Of a stretch of 63,423 bases of DNA, positions 7,793 through 15,759 are shown piece by piece. The stretch is from Duganella flavida (GTDB lineage Bacteria; Pseudomonadota; Gammaproteobacteria; Burkholderiales; Burkholderiaceae_D), in assembly GCF_009857445.1 (NCBI RefSeq), contig NZ_WWCN01000026.1, positions 1-63,423 on the forward strand, written 5' to 3'. The position numbers and the translations under genes are program-made. The notes under the pieces were generated by a model. That model made no database searches. It was not told the DNA's origin and saw only the letters and a list, made by a program, of their open reading frames with translations. How positions within the stretch are numbered: position 1 is the first letter of the stretch; each line of letters begins with the position of its first letter.

Positions 7793-8227
7793 TTAGTCCT
7801 GGACCCAAGGCAAGCCGCGGAAACGCCAGCCGTCGTCCTTGCCGCGCTGCTGTTGCGCGTCGATCTCGCCTTCGAAACCTTCCAGCACATTGAATACGTT
7901 GACCAGACCGGCCTTGGCAGCCGCTTCCGCCGCCAGCAGCGAGCGCTTGCCGCTGCGGCACAGCAGCAGGGCGACGGCTTCCTTGCCGCCGATCTTGGCT
8001 TCGAGTTCGCGGGCGAAACGGGGATTGCGGGTCAGGGCGGTGCCGGTGGCCCAAGGCACGTGCAGGCTGTCGGGGACATGGCCGACGAATTTGCGTTCCT
8101 CGGCGGTGCGCACATCGACCAGCAGCGCCTGGCCGCTGGTGAATAATTCCCACGCCACGGCAGGCGGCACGCCGCCAGCATGGGCGTCTGCCAGTTGCGG
8201 CGGTAGATCAAGGACTGCTTCCGACAT
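7793..8227 (-). CDS. Rhodanese-domain sulfurtransferase
   Basis: 144 residues from ATG 8227, chosen because AAAGGTG precedes it at good spacing; an in-frame longer form from 8278 lacks a site. It is a single rhodanese domain with LLVDVRTAEERKFVGHVPDSLHVPW and the six-residue active loop CRSGKR starting at Cys90 (CRSGKRS). Such proteins carry sulfur as a persulfide from thiosulfate or a desulfurase to acceptors. It is the first gene of the encapsulin operon and begins 4 bp ahead of the acetyltransferase. Rhodaneses are recurrent family 2A neighbours and may pass sulfur to or from the compartment. There is no signal peptide, so it acts in the cytosol. Confidence 0.9.
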   Translation of the reverse strand: MSEAVLDLPPQLADAHAGGVPPAVAWELFTSGQALLVDVRTAEERKFVGHVPDSLHVPWATGTALTRNPRFARELEAKIGGKEAVALLLCRSGKRSLLAAEAAAKAGLVNVFNVLEGFEGEIDAQQQRGKDDGWRFRGLPWVQD

Positions 8228-8333
8228 GGTGCACCTTTGTGAGTTGATGGCGATAGACGCCAGCATACGTTTCGTCAAACTTAAACAAAACGAATAAAAA
8301 CAACTTCACAAAGGTGGAAACCGTATATGCAAC

Positions 8334-8430
8334 TCCGGGGTCAGGTCCCCCATTTCTACACGGTCTCAACCGTAGCCTGCTTCAAGGCTGAGAGCGTGTA
8401 GAAATGGGGGACCTGACCCCTGACCCCGGA
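8334..8430. repeat. Palindromic gene-end element, copy 2 (CATTTCTACAC type)
   Basis: A 97-bp inverted repeat: left arm 8334-8361 (TCCGGGGTCAGGTCCCCC then ATTTCTACAC), right arm 8396-8430. The right arm is 7 bp longer because TGACCCC is duplicated. The centre has its own small hairpin (AGCCT...AGGCT). It begins 107 bp upstream of the rhodanese start and ends 3 bp before the stop codon of the S53 peptidase gene, so it again marks a gene's 3' end. It shares the outer CCGGGGTCAG with copies 1 and 3, but the inner arm sequence is different, so this is a second subtype. Confidence 0.85.
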
Positions 8431-8433
8431 TTT

Positions 8434-10569
8434 TTAGCGGGCGGTGATGGTGACTGGAATGCTGGCGGCGCTGCTGGCGCCGCTGCTGTCGGTGGCGGTC
8501 AGTTTCAGCGTGTAGCTGCCAGTCACCGGCGCGGCCCACGTCACCACCACATTCATACCGCTGACGGTGAACATCATGCCCAGCGGCGCGCCGCTGATGC
8601 TGAGCGTGACGTTGCCGCTGGTGCTGACCTTGACGCCGATGGCGCCCACCAGCGGACGGCCGGCCACGCCGGTCAGCGCGGTAGCGGTGATGACTGGCGG
8701 CGTGCTGCTGGTTTTGGTGGTGGTTGTGGTGGTACTGCCGGCGGCAATCACCACGCTGTACACGCCTTGCCCGCTCAGGCCGTTGACGCTGTCCTTGGCG
8801 GTGACGGCGACGCTGTAAGTGCCGGCCACCGGCGTCGCCCAGCTGACCACGCCGGCGCTGCTGATGCTCATGCCAGACGGCGCGCCCGACAGGCTGTAGC
8901 TCACCGCATTGCTGGCCGTGACCGAGACGGTGAAGCTGAGCGCAGTGCCCACTTTGCCGCTGACGGTGGCGGCGCTGACCACTGGCGCGGTCTGCACAGT
9001 CAGGCCAGACAGGGTCGACAGCAACGAGGCGCTGTTCGGCGTGCCGAGGCCGGTGGCCTGGTCGTAGCCGACCTCGCCACTGCAAGCGCTGCAGCTGCCG
9101 TGGCTGCCTTTGGTGATGTCGGCAAATGCGCTGGCATAGGTGCCGGCCACGGTGGAGATGTTGGTGTACAGCGCGGCGTGTGGCGCGGCCAGCGCGGCCT
9201 TGCCGTTGACGGCACGCAGCGCGTTGGCCACGGCCACCAGGCCGGCCCACTGCGGCGTCGCCAGGCTGGTGCCGCCGACGCTGGTCCATTTGACGGTGCT
9301 GCTGCCGGAGGCGATCACGGCCACGTACTGGCCGCTGTTCGGATCGGCGTTGAAGGCAACGTCGGCCACGGTACGGCGCACTGCTGTGCCCATGCCCGGT
9401 ACGGCCGTGCTCTGGTAGCTCGGGGTTGCCACGTACTGGCTGACGCCGCCGCCCGTGCTAGACCACACCACTTCCGAACGCGCGCCGGAACCGCTGTAGG
9501 TCAGCGTGGTGCCGCCCACTGCCAGCACCTTGGCCGAAGACGACGGCCACGACACGCCGGCGCCGGAGTCGCCGGTGGCGGCCAGGTAGCTCATGTTGGC
9601 CACGCCGAACACGCTGTCGGCGCTGCTCAGGCTGCTGGTCTCGCTACCGCCAAAGCTCATCGAGACGATGCCGGGGCCGAGGTTGTTGGCCAGGCGCACA
9701 CCGCCCAGCAGGTTGTCGTAACTGGCGCTGGCCGTTTCAATCAGCACGATGCGCGCCAGCGGTGCGGTGGCGTGCGCCCATTGCACGTCCAGCGCGATTT
9801 CGGTGGCCCAGCCGGAGTCATACGATGGCGCCGAGCTGGTCATGCCGCCGGACGAGGTGCTGTAGACGATGGACAATTCGCAAGCGCTCGACGAAGCGGT
9901 CGCCAGCGGCAGGCTGGCGGTGGTGGCGATGGTCTTGGTGGTGCAGGTCGGCAGGCTGAACTTGCTGTTGAAGGCGGCCAGTTCTGCGGCCACGTTCGGG
10001 TTGTGCTGGGCGTCGACGATGTAGATGGTCTGGCCCGCCCCCAGCTGCGCCGCTTGCGCGATGCTCAGGCCGGTGAAGCTGGCCGGCAGGGTCGGCAAGC
10101 CGTAGGCAGCGCGGATTTGCGCCGGGGTGTAGGTGACCACGGTGCTGGTGGTGGCCAGCGGCGTGGCCGACGAGGTGTCGGCATCAGCATCGGTGCTGGC
10201 AACGCGGTTGGCTTGCACCGAGCGCAGCGCATCGACCGTCAGACGGCGCGTCTCAAGGCGGCGAAATTGCGAGGGCACGGTTTGGGTGTGCACGGTGGCC
10301 GATGGTGCGGCACCGGCAACGGCATCGGCCGGCGCTTCCAGCAGCACCGGCGCCATGTGGTAGGACGGCTGCGCGTATTGCTGCGCTTCGGCCGCCGGCA
10401 GCGCGCCGTCGTCCAGTTGCAGGATGGTGCTGGCGGTGGCCAGCGGCGCCGCCAGCGTGGTGCTGGCCGTGCTGGCCGTTTCAGTGCTGCCACCGCAGGC
10501 GCTCAGCAGCGCGGCGATGCAAGTCAGTGGTAATGCCAGGAGGCGGCCGGAGCGGGAAAAGTATTGCAT
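8434..10569 (-). CDS. S53 (sedolisin/kumamolisin-like) serine peptidase lipoprotein
   Basis: 711 residues from ATG 10569 with lipobox LLSAC (Cys25). A low-complexity Thr/Ala stretch and a short propeptide-like region precede the peptidase domain at about residues 145-510. The sedolisin catalytic set is present: E257 and D261 in WATEIALDVQWA, oxyanion D334 in LAATGDSGAG, and nucleophile S435 in VGGTSLATPQWAG. Two Ig-like or cadherin-like beta domains follow (about 515-600 and 625-711), joined by a Thr-rich linker. It should be a surface-anchored, acid-active endopeptidase for extracellular protein degradation. Lipid anchoring of an S53 peptidase plus two adhesive domains is a less common layout. 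It is separated from the encapsulin operon by palindromic element 2. Confidence 0.9.
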   Translation of the reverse strand: MQYFSRSGRLLALPLTCIAALLSACGGSTETASTASTTLAAPLATASTILQLDDGALPAAEAQQYAQPSYHMAPVLLEAPADAVAGAAPSATVHTQTVPSQFRRLETRRLTVDALRSVQANRVASTDADADTSSATPLATTSTVVTYTPAQIRAAYGLPTLPASFTGLSIAQAAQLGAGQTIYIVDAQHNPNVAAELAAFNSKFSLPTCTTKTIATTASLPLATASSSACELSIVYSTSSGGMTSSAPSYDSGWATEIALDVQWAHATAPLARIVLIETASASYDNLLGGVRLANNLGPGIVSMSFGGSETSSLSSADSVFGVANMSYLAATGDSGAGVSWPSSSAKVLAVGGTTLTYSGSGARSEVVWSSTGGGVSQYVATPSYQSTAVPGMGTAVRRTVADVAFNADPNSGQYVAVIASGSSTVKWTSVGGTSLATPQWAGLVAVANALRAVNGKAALAAPHAALYTNISTVAGTYASAFADITKGSHGSCSACSGEVGYDQATGLGTPNSASLLSTLSGLTVQTAPVVSAATVSGKVGTALSFTVSVTASNAVSYSLSGAPSGMSISSAGVVSWATPVAGTYSVAVTAKDSVNGLSGQGVYSVVIAAGSTTTTTTKTSSTPPVITATALTGVAGRPLVGAIGVKVSTSGNVTLSISGAPLGMMFTVSGMNVVVTWAAPVTGSYTLKLTATDSSGASSAASIPVTITAR

Positions 10570-10704
10570 GGCAATCTTTCGGGGAATTGGGGAAGAGGCC
10601 AATAGATACTAACAAATTTCCACACGGAAATGTATTACGAATCGGTCAGGGACGCCGGAAATCACGTAAAAACAGGTAAAGAAAAACTGGAACCGTTTCG
10701 ATCA

Positions 10705-11640
10705 TTAATCTTCGGGAATTGTTTCTGGACGAGACTGCAATATTGCCTCGGCCTGCGCGTGCTCGAGCAGGAAATCGCGCAACAAACGGGCGCTCGGTCC
10801 GATACGTTGCGAGTGCACCAGGAAAATTTCCAGCGGCGCCGTTTCAGCCTGCGGCAGCACGCGCACCAGTTCGCCCGCCGCCAGCAATGACGCCGCATCG
10901 TAGGCTGGCAGGCGGGCGATGCCGTCGCCGGCCAGCACGAAGGCCAGCCGCGCGGCGGCGCTATCGGTAGCGACGTCGCCTTTCACCGGCACTTGCAGCT
11001 CCTTGCCGTCAATGCGCACGGTGGCGGCGCGCTGGGTCGGCGGATACAGCACCCAGCGGTGCTGCGCCAGTTCCTCAATCGAAGCCGGCGCACGGTGCCG
11101 CCGCAGGTAGGCCGGCGCCGCGCACAGCATGGTCGGCTCGCGCACCAGCCGCCGCGCTACCAGCGAGGAATCGGCCAGCGGCCCGGCGCGCACCGCCAGC
11201 TCGATGCCGTGCTGCACCAGGTCGACATTGGCGTCATTCATCGCCACGTGCAGGCGAATGGCCGGGTAGCGGCGGCGGAACGCCAGCAGTGCCGGCATGA
11301 TGCGCTTGCTGCCGAAGTGGTGCGAGCAAGTGATGCGCACTTCGCCGCGCGGCTCGGCGCGCAGCAGCTCCATGCCGCGTATGCCGTCGTTGGCCTCGTC
11401 CAGCAAGCGCTCGCAGTGCACGCGGAAAGCTTCGCCGGCCGGCGTCAGGCTGAAGCTGCGCGTGCTGCGCTGGGCCAGCGGCACGCCCAGCTTGGCTTCC
11501 AGGGCGCGGATGTGGTGGCTGACCACGGCACGCGTCAGGCCCAGCGCGCGGGCGGCGGCGGCGAAACTGCCGCTGCGTACCACGGTGGCAAACACCGCCA
11601 TCGCGCGCAGTTCATCGAGGATGGGAGACGGATCGCTCAT
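10705..11640 (-). CDS. LysR-family transcriptional regulator
   Basis: 311 residues with an N-terminal winged helix (MAVFATVVRSGSFAAAARALGLTRAVVSHHI, residues 14-45) and a substrate-binding domain from about 95. The sequence is of the CrgA/DmlR-like subgroup (RSTRSFSLTPAGEAF). It is transcribed away from the DJ-1/PfpI gene at 11762 with a 121-bp gap, the typical layout in which a LysR protein controls its divergent neighbour. The likely targets are therefore the DJ-1/PfpI and monooxygenase genes. Effector unknown. Confidence 0.9.
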   Translation of the reverse strand: MSDPSPILDELRAMAVFATVVRSGSFAAAARALGLTRAVVSHHIRALEAKLGVPLAQRSTRSFSLTPAGEAFRVHCERLLDEANDGIRGMELLRAEPRGEVRITCSHHFGSKRIMPALLAFRRRYPAIRLHVAMNDANVDLVQHGIELAVRAGPLADSSLVARRLVREPTMLCAAPAYLRRHRAPASIEELAQHRWVLYPPTQRAATVRIDGKELQVPVKGDVATDSAAARLAFVLAGDGIARLPAYDAASLLAAGELVRVLPQAETAPLEIFLVHSQRIGPSARLLRDFLLEHAQAEAILQSRPETIPED

Positions 11641-11761
11641 GATTGTATTAATTTGTTTGACATTGAGTCATGTTAGCAGCATCTACTGGTGTGCGATTTA
11701 ACGGCCTATATTGAGCACATGCCCGGTACGAAAGGGCCCACTCAAAAATCAGGAGCTAGCC

Positions 11762-12442
11762 ATGAACACCAAACATGTACTGTTTATTTTGACAAACGCA
11801 GCCGAGATCGGCCCAAACAAACGCGCCACCGGCTATTTCTTCCCTGAAGTCGCCCACCCGGTTGAAGTGTTCGACCACGCCGGCATCGCGGTGGAATACG
11901 CCTCGCCGCTGGGTGGCGCGATTCCGGAAGATGGCTACGACGCCAACGACCCAGCCCAGCTGGCGTTCCGCAACAGCGCCGCGCTGCGCCGCCTGAACCA
12001 CAGCCGCAAGCTGTCGGAAGTGGATGTGCGCGACTACGACGCCATTTTCTTCCCCGGCGGCCTGGGCCCGATGGTGGACATCGCGGTTGATCCTGATGTG
12101 AAGCGCGCCGTGCTGGCGGCATGGGAAGCGGGCAAGATTGTGGCCGCCGTCTGCCATGGCCCGGCCGCCTTCCTCGGCGTCAAACTGGAAGACGGCACGC
12201 CGCTGGTGCATGGCCGCAAGCTGACCTCCTTCTCCAATGACGAAGAAGCCGGCTACGCCCAGGCCGACGTGCCGTTCGCACTGGAAACCGCGCTGCGCGC
12301 TGAAGGCGCCGAGTATGCCTCGGCCGATGTGTGGCAGGAAAAAGTGGTGGTCGACGGCCGTTTGATGACCGGCCAGAACCCGGCCTCGGGCGGCCCGCTG
12401 GCAAAAGAAATCGTCAAGGCGCTGCAAGGGGAAGCAGCATGA
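11762..12442 (+). CDS. DJ-1/PfpI family protein (class I glutamine amidotransferase-like)
   Basis: 226 residues from ATG 11762, preceded by AGGAGCTAGCC. It resembles the Hsp31/HchA-like branch: Glu29 in FFPEVAHP, the nucleophile elbow AAVCHGPAAF with Cys131-His132, and FFPGGLGPMVD. Members act as glyoxalase III-type methylglyoxal detoxifiers, deglycases or chaperones, all relying on the same cysteine. The stop overlaps the start of the monooxygenase gene (ATGA), so both are translated together. Together with the LysR gene upstream it looks like a small reactive-electrophile response unit. Confidence 0.88.
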   Translation: MNTKHVLFILTNAAEIGPNKRATGYFFPEVAHPVEVFDHAGIAVEYASPLGGAIPEDGYDANDPAQLAFRNSAALRRLNHSRKLSEVDVRDYDAIFFPGGLGPMVDIAVDPDVKRAVLAAWEAGKIVAAVCHGPAAFLGVKLEDGTPLVHGRKLTSFSNDEEAGYAQADVPFALETALRAEGAEYASADVWQEKVVVDGRLMTGQNPASGGPLAKEIVKALQGEAA

Positions 12443-12741
12443 GCGCCGCCGCTGATGTAATCACCGTGGTGGCACGCTGGCGCCCGGCTGAAGGCAAGCT
12501 GGGCGACGTGCTGGCCATCCTGGCGGAAATGCGGCCGCAGACCCTGGCCGAACCGGGCTGCCTCGGCTACGAGGTCTACCGGGGCGTCGACCAGCCGCAC
12601 CAGTTACTACTGCTGGAGCACTACGCCGGCGAAGCCGCACTGGAAGCCCACCGCCAGTCCGCGCACTACCAGTCGCTGGTCGTGGGCTGCGCCGTGCCGC
12701 TGCTGGCCGAGCGTCAGGTGGCGCTACTGCAAGCACGCTGA
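12439..12741 (+). CDS. Antibiotic biosynthesis monooxygenase (ABM) domain protein
   Basis: 100 residues starting inside the end of the DJ-1/PfpI gene (ATGA overlap). The small ferredoxin-like ABM fold is indicated by VITVVARWRPAEGKLGDVLAILAEM, PGCLGYEVYRGVDQPHQLLLLEHYAG and the closing helix HRQSAHYQ. Such dimeric cofactor-free proteins oxidise quinols or aromatic compounds, or act as quinone-detoxifying enzymes (YgiN-like). Coupling with a DJ-1 family gene suggests work on reactive carbonyl or quinone species; this is inferred from the pairing only. Confidence 0.85.
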   Translation: MSAAADVITVVARWRPAEGKLGDVLAILAEMRPQTLAEPGCLGYEVYRGVDQPHQLLLLEHYAGEAALEAHRQSAHYQSLVVGCAVPLLAERQVALLQAR

Positions 12742-12783
12742 GTATGCTACTTTGTTGCCCTGAGATACAGAGACAGGCAAACA

Positions 12784-13743
12784 ATGAAGCTCACCTTGGT
12801 GGTACTGGATGGGGTGCAGGCGCTGGACGTGGCCGGCCCCCTCGACGTGTTCGCGGAAGCCAACCGCTTCCTGCCCAAGCAGGATCACTACGAGATCACG
12901 CTGGTCGGCGGACGCGCTGACGGCGTGATGTGCTCCAGCGGCATGGAATTCAAGGTGCACCACGATTATCTGAACTACGCGGTCGACGGCGAACTGCTGC
13001 TGGTAGCCGGCGGCCCGCGCTATCCGGAGTACCGGCCGGAACCGGCCTTCTCCCAATGGCTCAGCCAGCGCGCATATGGCGCGCGCCGCGTTGGCGCAGT
13101 CTGCAATGGCGTGTTCCTGCTCGGTCACGCCGGCTTGCTGGTTGGCCGTGAAATCACCACCCACTGGGACCATGCGCAACGCCTGTCCGAGCAGTTCCCC
13201 GGCACGCATGTGCGGCCCGACAAAATCTTCGTCCGCGACGGCAACCTGTTCACCTGCGGCGGCGTCACCGCCGGCATCGACCTGTGCCTGGCGCTGATTG
13301 CCGAGGACTGGGGCCATGACCTGGCGATGAAGGTGGCCAAGCAGCTGATCGTCTACATCCGCCGCGATGGCGGCCAGTCGCAATATAGTCCCTACCTGGC
13401 GGTGGGCCCGGATGAAGACTCGCTGGTGGCGCGCGTGCTGAAATACGTGACCGACCACATCAGCGACGACCTCAGCATCGAAGAGATTGCCGACGCGGTC
13501 GGCATCAGCCGCCGCACTTTTTCACGTGCGTTTGCCAAGCATGCACAGGTGACGCCGTCGGTGTTTGTCGATCAGGTGCGGATTGATTTTGCCCGCAAGC
13601 TGCTGGAAGAAACCGATGTCCCCCTGAAAACCGTGGCCTTCCGCTGCGGCTTTCACAACGCCACGCGGATGCGCATGATCTTCTCGCGCCAGCTGCACAC
13701 CACGCCGAAACAGTACCGCGAGCGGTTTCGGGACAAGCAGTAG
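12784..13743 (+). CDS. GlxA-type AraC-family transcriptional regulator (DJ-1-like sensor domain)
   Basis: 319 residues in two parts. Residues 1-195 are a DJ-1/PfpI-like domain (VLDGVQALDVAGPLDVFAEAN, GAVCNGVFLLGHAGLL with a Cys at the elbow position, TTHWDHAQRLSEQFP). Residues about 215-315 are two AraC helix-turn-helix motifs (LSIEEIADAVGISRRTFSRAFAKH; LKTVAFRCGFHNATRMRMIF). A terminal PKQYRERF is typical. GlxA-type regulators often sit beside genes for small amine or aldehyde metabolism. It follows the ABM gene by 42 bp and may be a second regulator of that unit. Confidence 0.92.
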   Translation: MKLTLVVLDGVQALDVAGPLDVFAEANRFLPKQDHYEITLVGGRADGVMCSSGMEFKVHHDYLNYAVDGELLLVAGGPRYPEYRPEPAFSQWLSQRAYGARRVGAVCNGVFLLGHAGLLVGREITTHWDHAQRLSEQFPGTHVRPDKIFVRDGNLFTCGGVTAGIDLCLALIAEDWGHDLAMKVAKQLIVYIRRDGGQSQYSPYLAVGPDEDSLVARVLKYVTDHISDDLSIEEIADAVGISRRTFSRAFAKHAQVTPSVFVDQVRIDFARKLLEETDVPLKTVAFRCGFHNATRMRMIFSRQLHTTPKQYRERFRDKQ

Positions 13744-13818
13744 CGGTTTTGGGTCACGCCGCGCACGGCAGCAAACTACTGCGGCAGAATTCCTGCATCG
13801 ACCTTCAAAGGAATCATC

Positions 13819-14778
13819 ATGGAATCTGCCCTCCCTTCGGCCCGCTACCTGCCGGTCAGCCTGTTCGGATCAGTCATGAGCGTGGCCGGCCTGGCGCTCG
13901 CATGGCGGCTGGCCAGCAAATATTATGGCGCCGACATCGCAGTATCGAACGGCATAGGCCTCGCTGCGCTGGCGTTGTTTGCGCTGCTGGCCTTGTCCTA
14001 TCTGGGCAAGCTGCTGCGCTACCCGGAACTGGTGCGGCAGGAATTTACACACCCGGTAATCGGCAGTTTCTTTGGCACGGTGGGCATCAGCATCTTGCTG
14101 CTGTCGAGCGTGATCGGCAGCTATAACGCGACCGCGCAGCTGGTGGTGTGGAGCATCGGCACGGTGACCACGCTGGCGCTCAGCGTGATCATGATTTCGC
14201 GCCTGCTCAACGGCAGCGCGGCGCCGGCCAGCGTGGTGCCGGCCTGGCTGATTGCCGGTGTCGGCAGCCTCGATATCGTGGTCACCGGCGGCGCGCTGAA
14301 AACCGAATGGACGCATGAGGTCAACCTGCTGGCGGCAGCGGTCGGCGGCGTCAGTGCCATTGTGTTTTTTGTGCTGATTTTCTCGCGCCTGATTCATCAC
14401 GAACCATTGGCTGCGCCGATGCGGCCATCCAAGATGATCCTGGTGGCGCCGTTTGCGGTGGGCTTCATCGCCTACGTCAACCTGGTACAAAAAGTGGATA
14501 TGTTTGCAGCGCTGCTGTTCTACTTCGGGCTGTTCCTGTTCGTGATTGTCGCGTGGCGGCTGGCGACACAACCGGCGCCGTTCTCGCCGGCGTGGTGGGC
14601 GATCGGCTTTCCGCTGGCAGCGCTGGCCAACTCCGCGCTGATCTACGCCGATGCGGTGGGCGGCGTGGTGCTGGGCCTAATCGCCTTCCTGCTGCTGGTG
14701 CTGCTGACCGTGGCGATTCTCGGCCTGGCCCTGCGCACGCTGTACGCCCTGTGCACCGGCCGCTTCCTGACCGCATGA
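13819..14778 (+). CDS. SLAC1/TehA-family anion channel or transporter
   Basis: 319 residues with an AAAGGA ribosome site. Around ten hydrophobic helices run from residue 12 to the end, and the opening VSLFGSVMSVAGLALAWR plus FTHPVIGSFFGTVGISILLLS match the voltage-dependent anion channel/TehA family (C4-dicarboxylate, malate or tellurite-related transport). The pore-lining Phe of SLAC1 proteins lies in a segment I cannot place without alignment. The substrate is unknown. A DUF2783 gene follows 8 bp downstream and is probably co-transcribed. Confidence 0.88.
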   Translation: MESALPSARYLPVSLFGSVMSVAGLALAWRLASKYYGADIAVSNGIGLAALALFALLALSYLGKLLRYPELVRQEFTHPVIGSFFGTVGISILLLSSVIGSYNATAQLVVWSIGTVTTLALSVIMISRLLNGSAAPASVVPAWLIAGVGSLDIVVTGGALKTEWTHEVNLLAAAVGGVSAIVFFVLIFSRLIHHEPLAAPMRPSKMILVAPFAVGFIAYVNLVQKVDMFAALLFYFGLFLFVIVAWRLATQPAPFSPAWWAIGFPLAALANSALIYADAVGGVVLGLIAFLLLVLLTVAILGLALRTLYALCTGRFLTA

Positions 14779-14786
14779 GGCGGCGC

Positions 14787-15011
14787 ATGAATACCCAACT
14801 TTATCTGCACCAGAATCTCGACGACTTCGACGATTTCTACGACATGCTGACCGACTCGCACCACGACCTCGACGAAGCCCAGAGCAAAATGCTGGACGCG
14901 CAACTGGTGCTACTGCTGGCCAACCATATCGGCGACCTCAACGTCCTGCGCCAGGCTTTCGCGCGGGCGCGGGTGACGGTAGAGCAGGCCATGCCCACGC
15001 CCGGTGCTTAA
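14787..15011 (+). CDS. DUF2783 domain protein
   Basis: 74 residues: FDDFYDMLTDSHHDLDEAQSKMLDAQLVLLLANHIGDLNVLRQAFARAR. This pattern (DFY, DxH, Q(S), LVLLLANHIGD) is the one I associate with DUF2783, a small helical family without assigned function in proteobacteria. It starts 8 bp after the channel gene. Its stop codon overlaps that of the convergent membrane protein gene by 4 bp at the palindrome CTTAAG, leaving no room for a separate terminator. Confidence 0.75.
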   Translation: MNTQLYLHQNLDDFDDFYDMLTDSHHDLDEAQSKMLDAQLVLLLANHIGDLNVLRQAFARARVTVEQAMPTPGA

Positions 15012-15382
15012 GCAGCGTTGGCCTTGGTGCGCAGCAGGAAGCAATAGCCTATCGTCAGCGCGATGCCGGTGATGATGGCGGCACAACCGCCCGTCACCGC
15101 CACCGGGATGGGCGCGAAAGCCCATAAGCCGGCGTAGATCAAACCGCTCAACGCCATCGACCAACCACCCACGCGCCGCACCTTGCGCGCCCATGCGTAC
15201 GGCACAAAAGCCTTGGGCATGCGGTTGCCGAACCAGGCCACCATCAGGCCGATCATGCTGGTGACCAGCCGCGTCACCGTGTCGGGGTCCAGATAGCCGT
15301 GTTCACGCGCGTACCGGCCGCACAGCGCCACCACCAGAATGCCAACGCCCCAGCCGAGGCTGCCTACGACTTCCTTGTTCAT
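15008..15382 (-). CDS. Small multi-pass membrane protein, possibly SdpI-like
   Basis: 124 residues with about four hydrophobic stretches (GWGVGILVVALCG, RLVTSMIGLMVAWF, GWSMALSGLIYAGLWAF, GGCAAIITGIALTIGYCFLL). The middle has GNRMPKAFVPYAWARKVRRVGGW, which recalls the loop of SdpI/YhfL-type proteins but is not a clear match. The ArsR gene of the SdpR type lies 5 bp upstream on the same strand, reproducing the sdpR-sdpI layout known from Firmicutes. Function as an immunity or signal-sensing membrane protein is inferred from this pairing only. Confidence 0.6.
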   Translation of the reverse strand: MNKEVVGSLGWGVGILVVALCGRYAREHGYLDPDTVTRLVTSMIGLMVAWFGNRMPKAFVPYAWARKVRRVGGWSMALSGLIYAGLWAFAPIPVAVTGGCAAIITGIALTIGYCFLLRTKANAA

Positions 15383-15387
15383 CGCGG

Positions 15388-15651
15388 TTACTCCTTTTCA
15401 GCAAACGATTGGACGAAGCCCAGCAGCGCGTCTTCCAGCACCGTCAGCTTCAGGTGATACATCACGGACTTGCCGGCCTTCTCGGCGTGCACCAAGTCGG
15501 CCTCTTTCAGGATGGCGAAATGCGCCGACATGGTCGGCTTGGAAACGTTGAACTGATCACTGAGCTCGCCCGCACTCATCGGCCCTGCGCGCAGCAGTTG
15601 CAACACCCGGCGACGGGTCGGATCGGACAGGGCTTTGAATACTTGGCTCAT
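15388..15651 (-). CDS. ArsR-family repressor, SdpR type
   Basis: 87 residues from ATG 15651. It is a minimal winged helix: VFKALSDPTRRRVLQLLRAG, then SAGELSDQFNVSKPTMSAHFAILKEADLV and the wing SVMYHLKLT, closing with VLEDALLGFVQSF. This is close to autorepressor SdpR proteins, which sense no metal. No metal-binding CxC motif is present. It is 5 bp upstream of the membrane protein gene, so the pair is an operon that the repressor probably controls itself. An AT-rich stretch with GATAATTAGCTAAATATCG lies just upstream of the start and could hold the operator. Confidence 0.85.
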   Translation of the reverse strand: MSQVFKALSDPTRRRVLQLLRAGPMSAGELSDQFNVSKPTMSAHFAILKEADLVHAEKAGKSVMYHLKLTVLEDALLGFVQSFAEKE

Positions 15652-15721
15652 GATGTGATAATTAGCTAAATATCGAAATGTGTCAAGTAAAACACGATAA
15701 TGATGCTCCTGTTGGATAGGA

Positions 15722-15744
15722 GGAGTGGCCCGTGCGGCCACTCC
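15722..15744 (-). terminator. Hairpin downstream of the SDR gene, possible terminator
   Basis: A perfect 9-bp stem (GGAGTGGCC / GGCCACTCC) with a 5-base loop, placed 15 bp beyond the stop codon of the SDR gene. No U-tract follows on the minus strand, so it may be a Rho-assisted terminator or an mRNA 3' end stabiliser. Confidence 0.4.
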
Positions 15745-15759
15745 AGTTGATGGTGCGGA

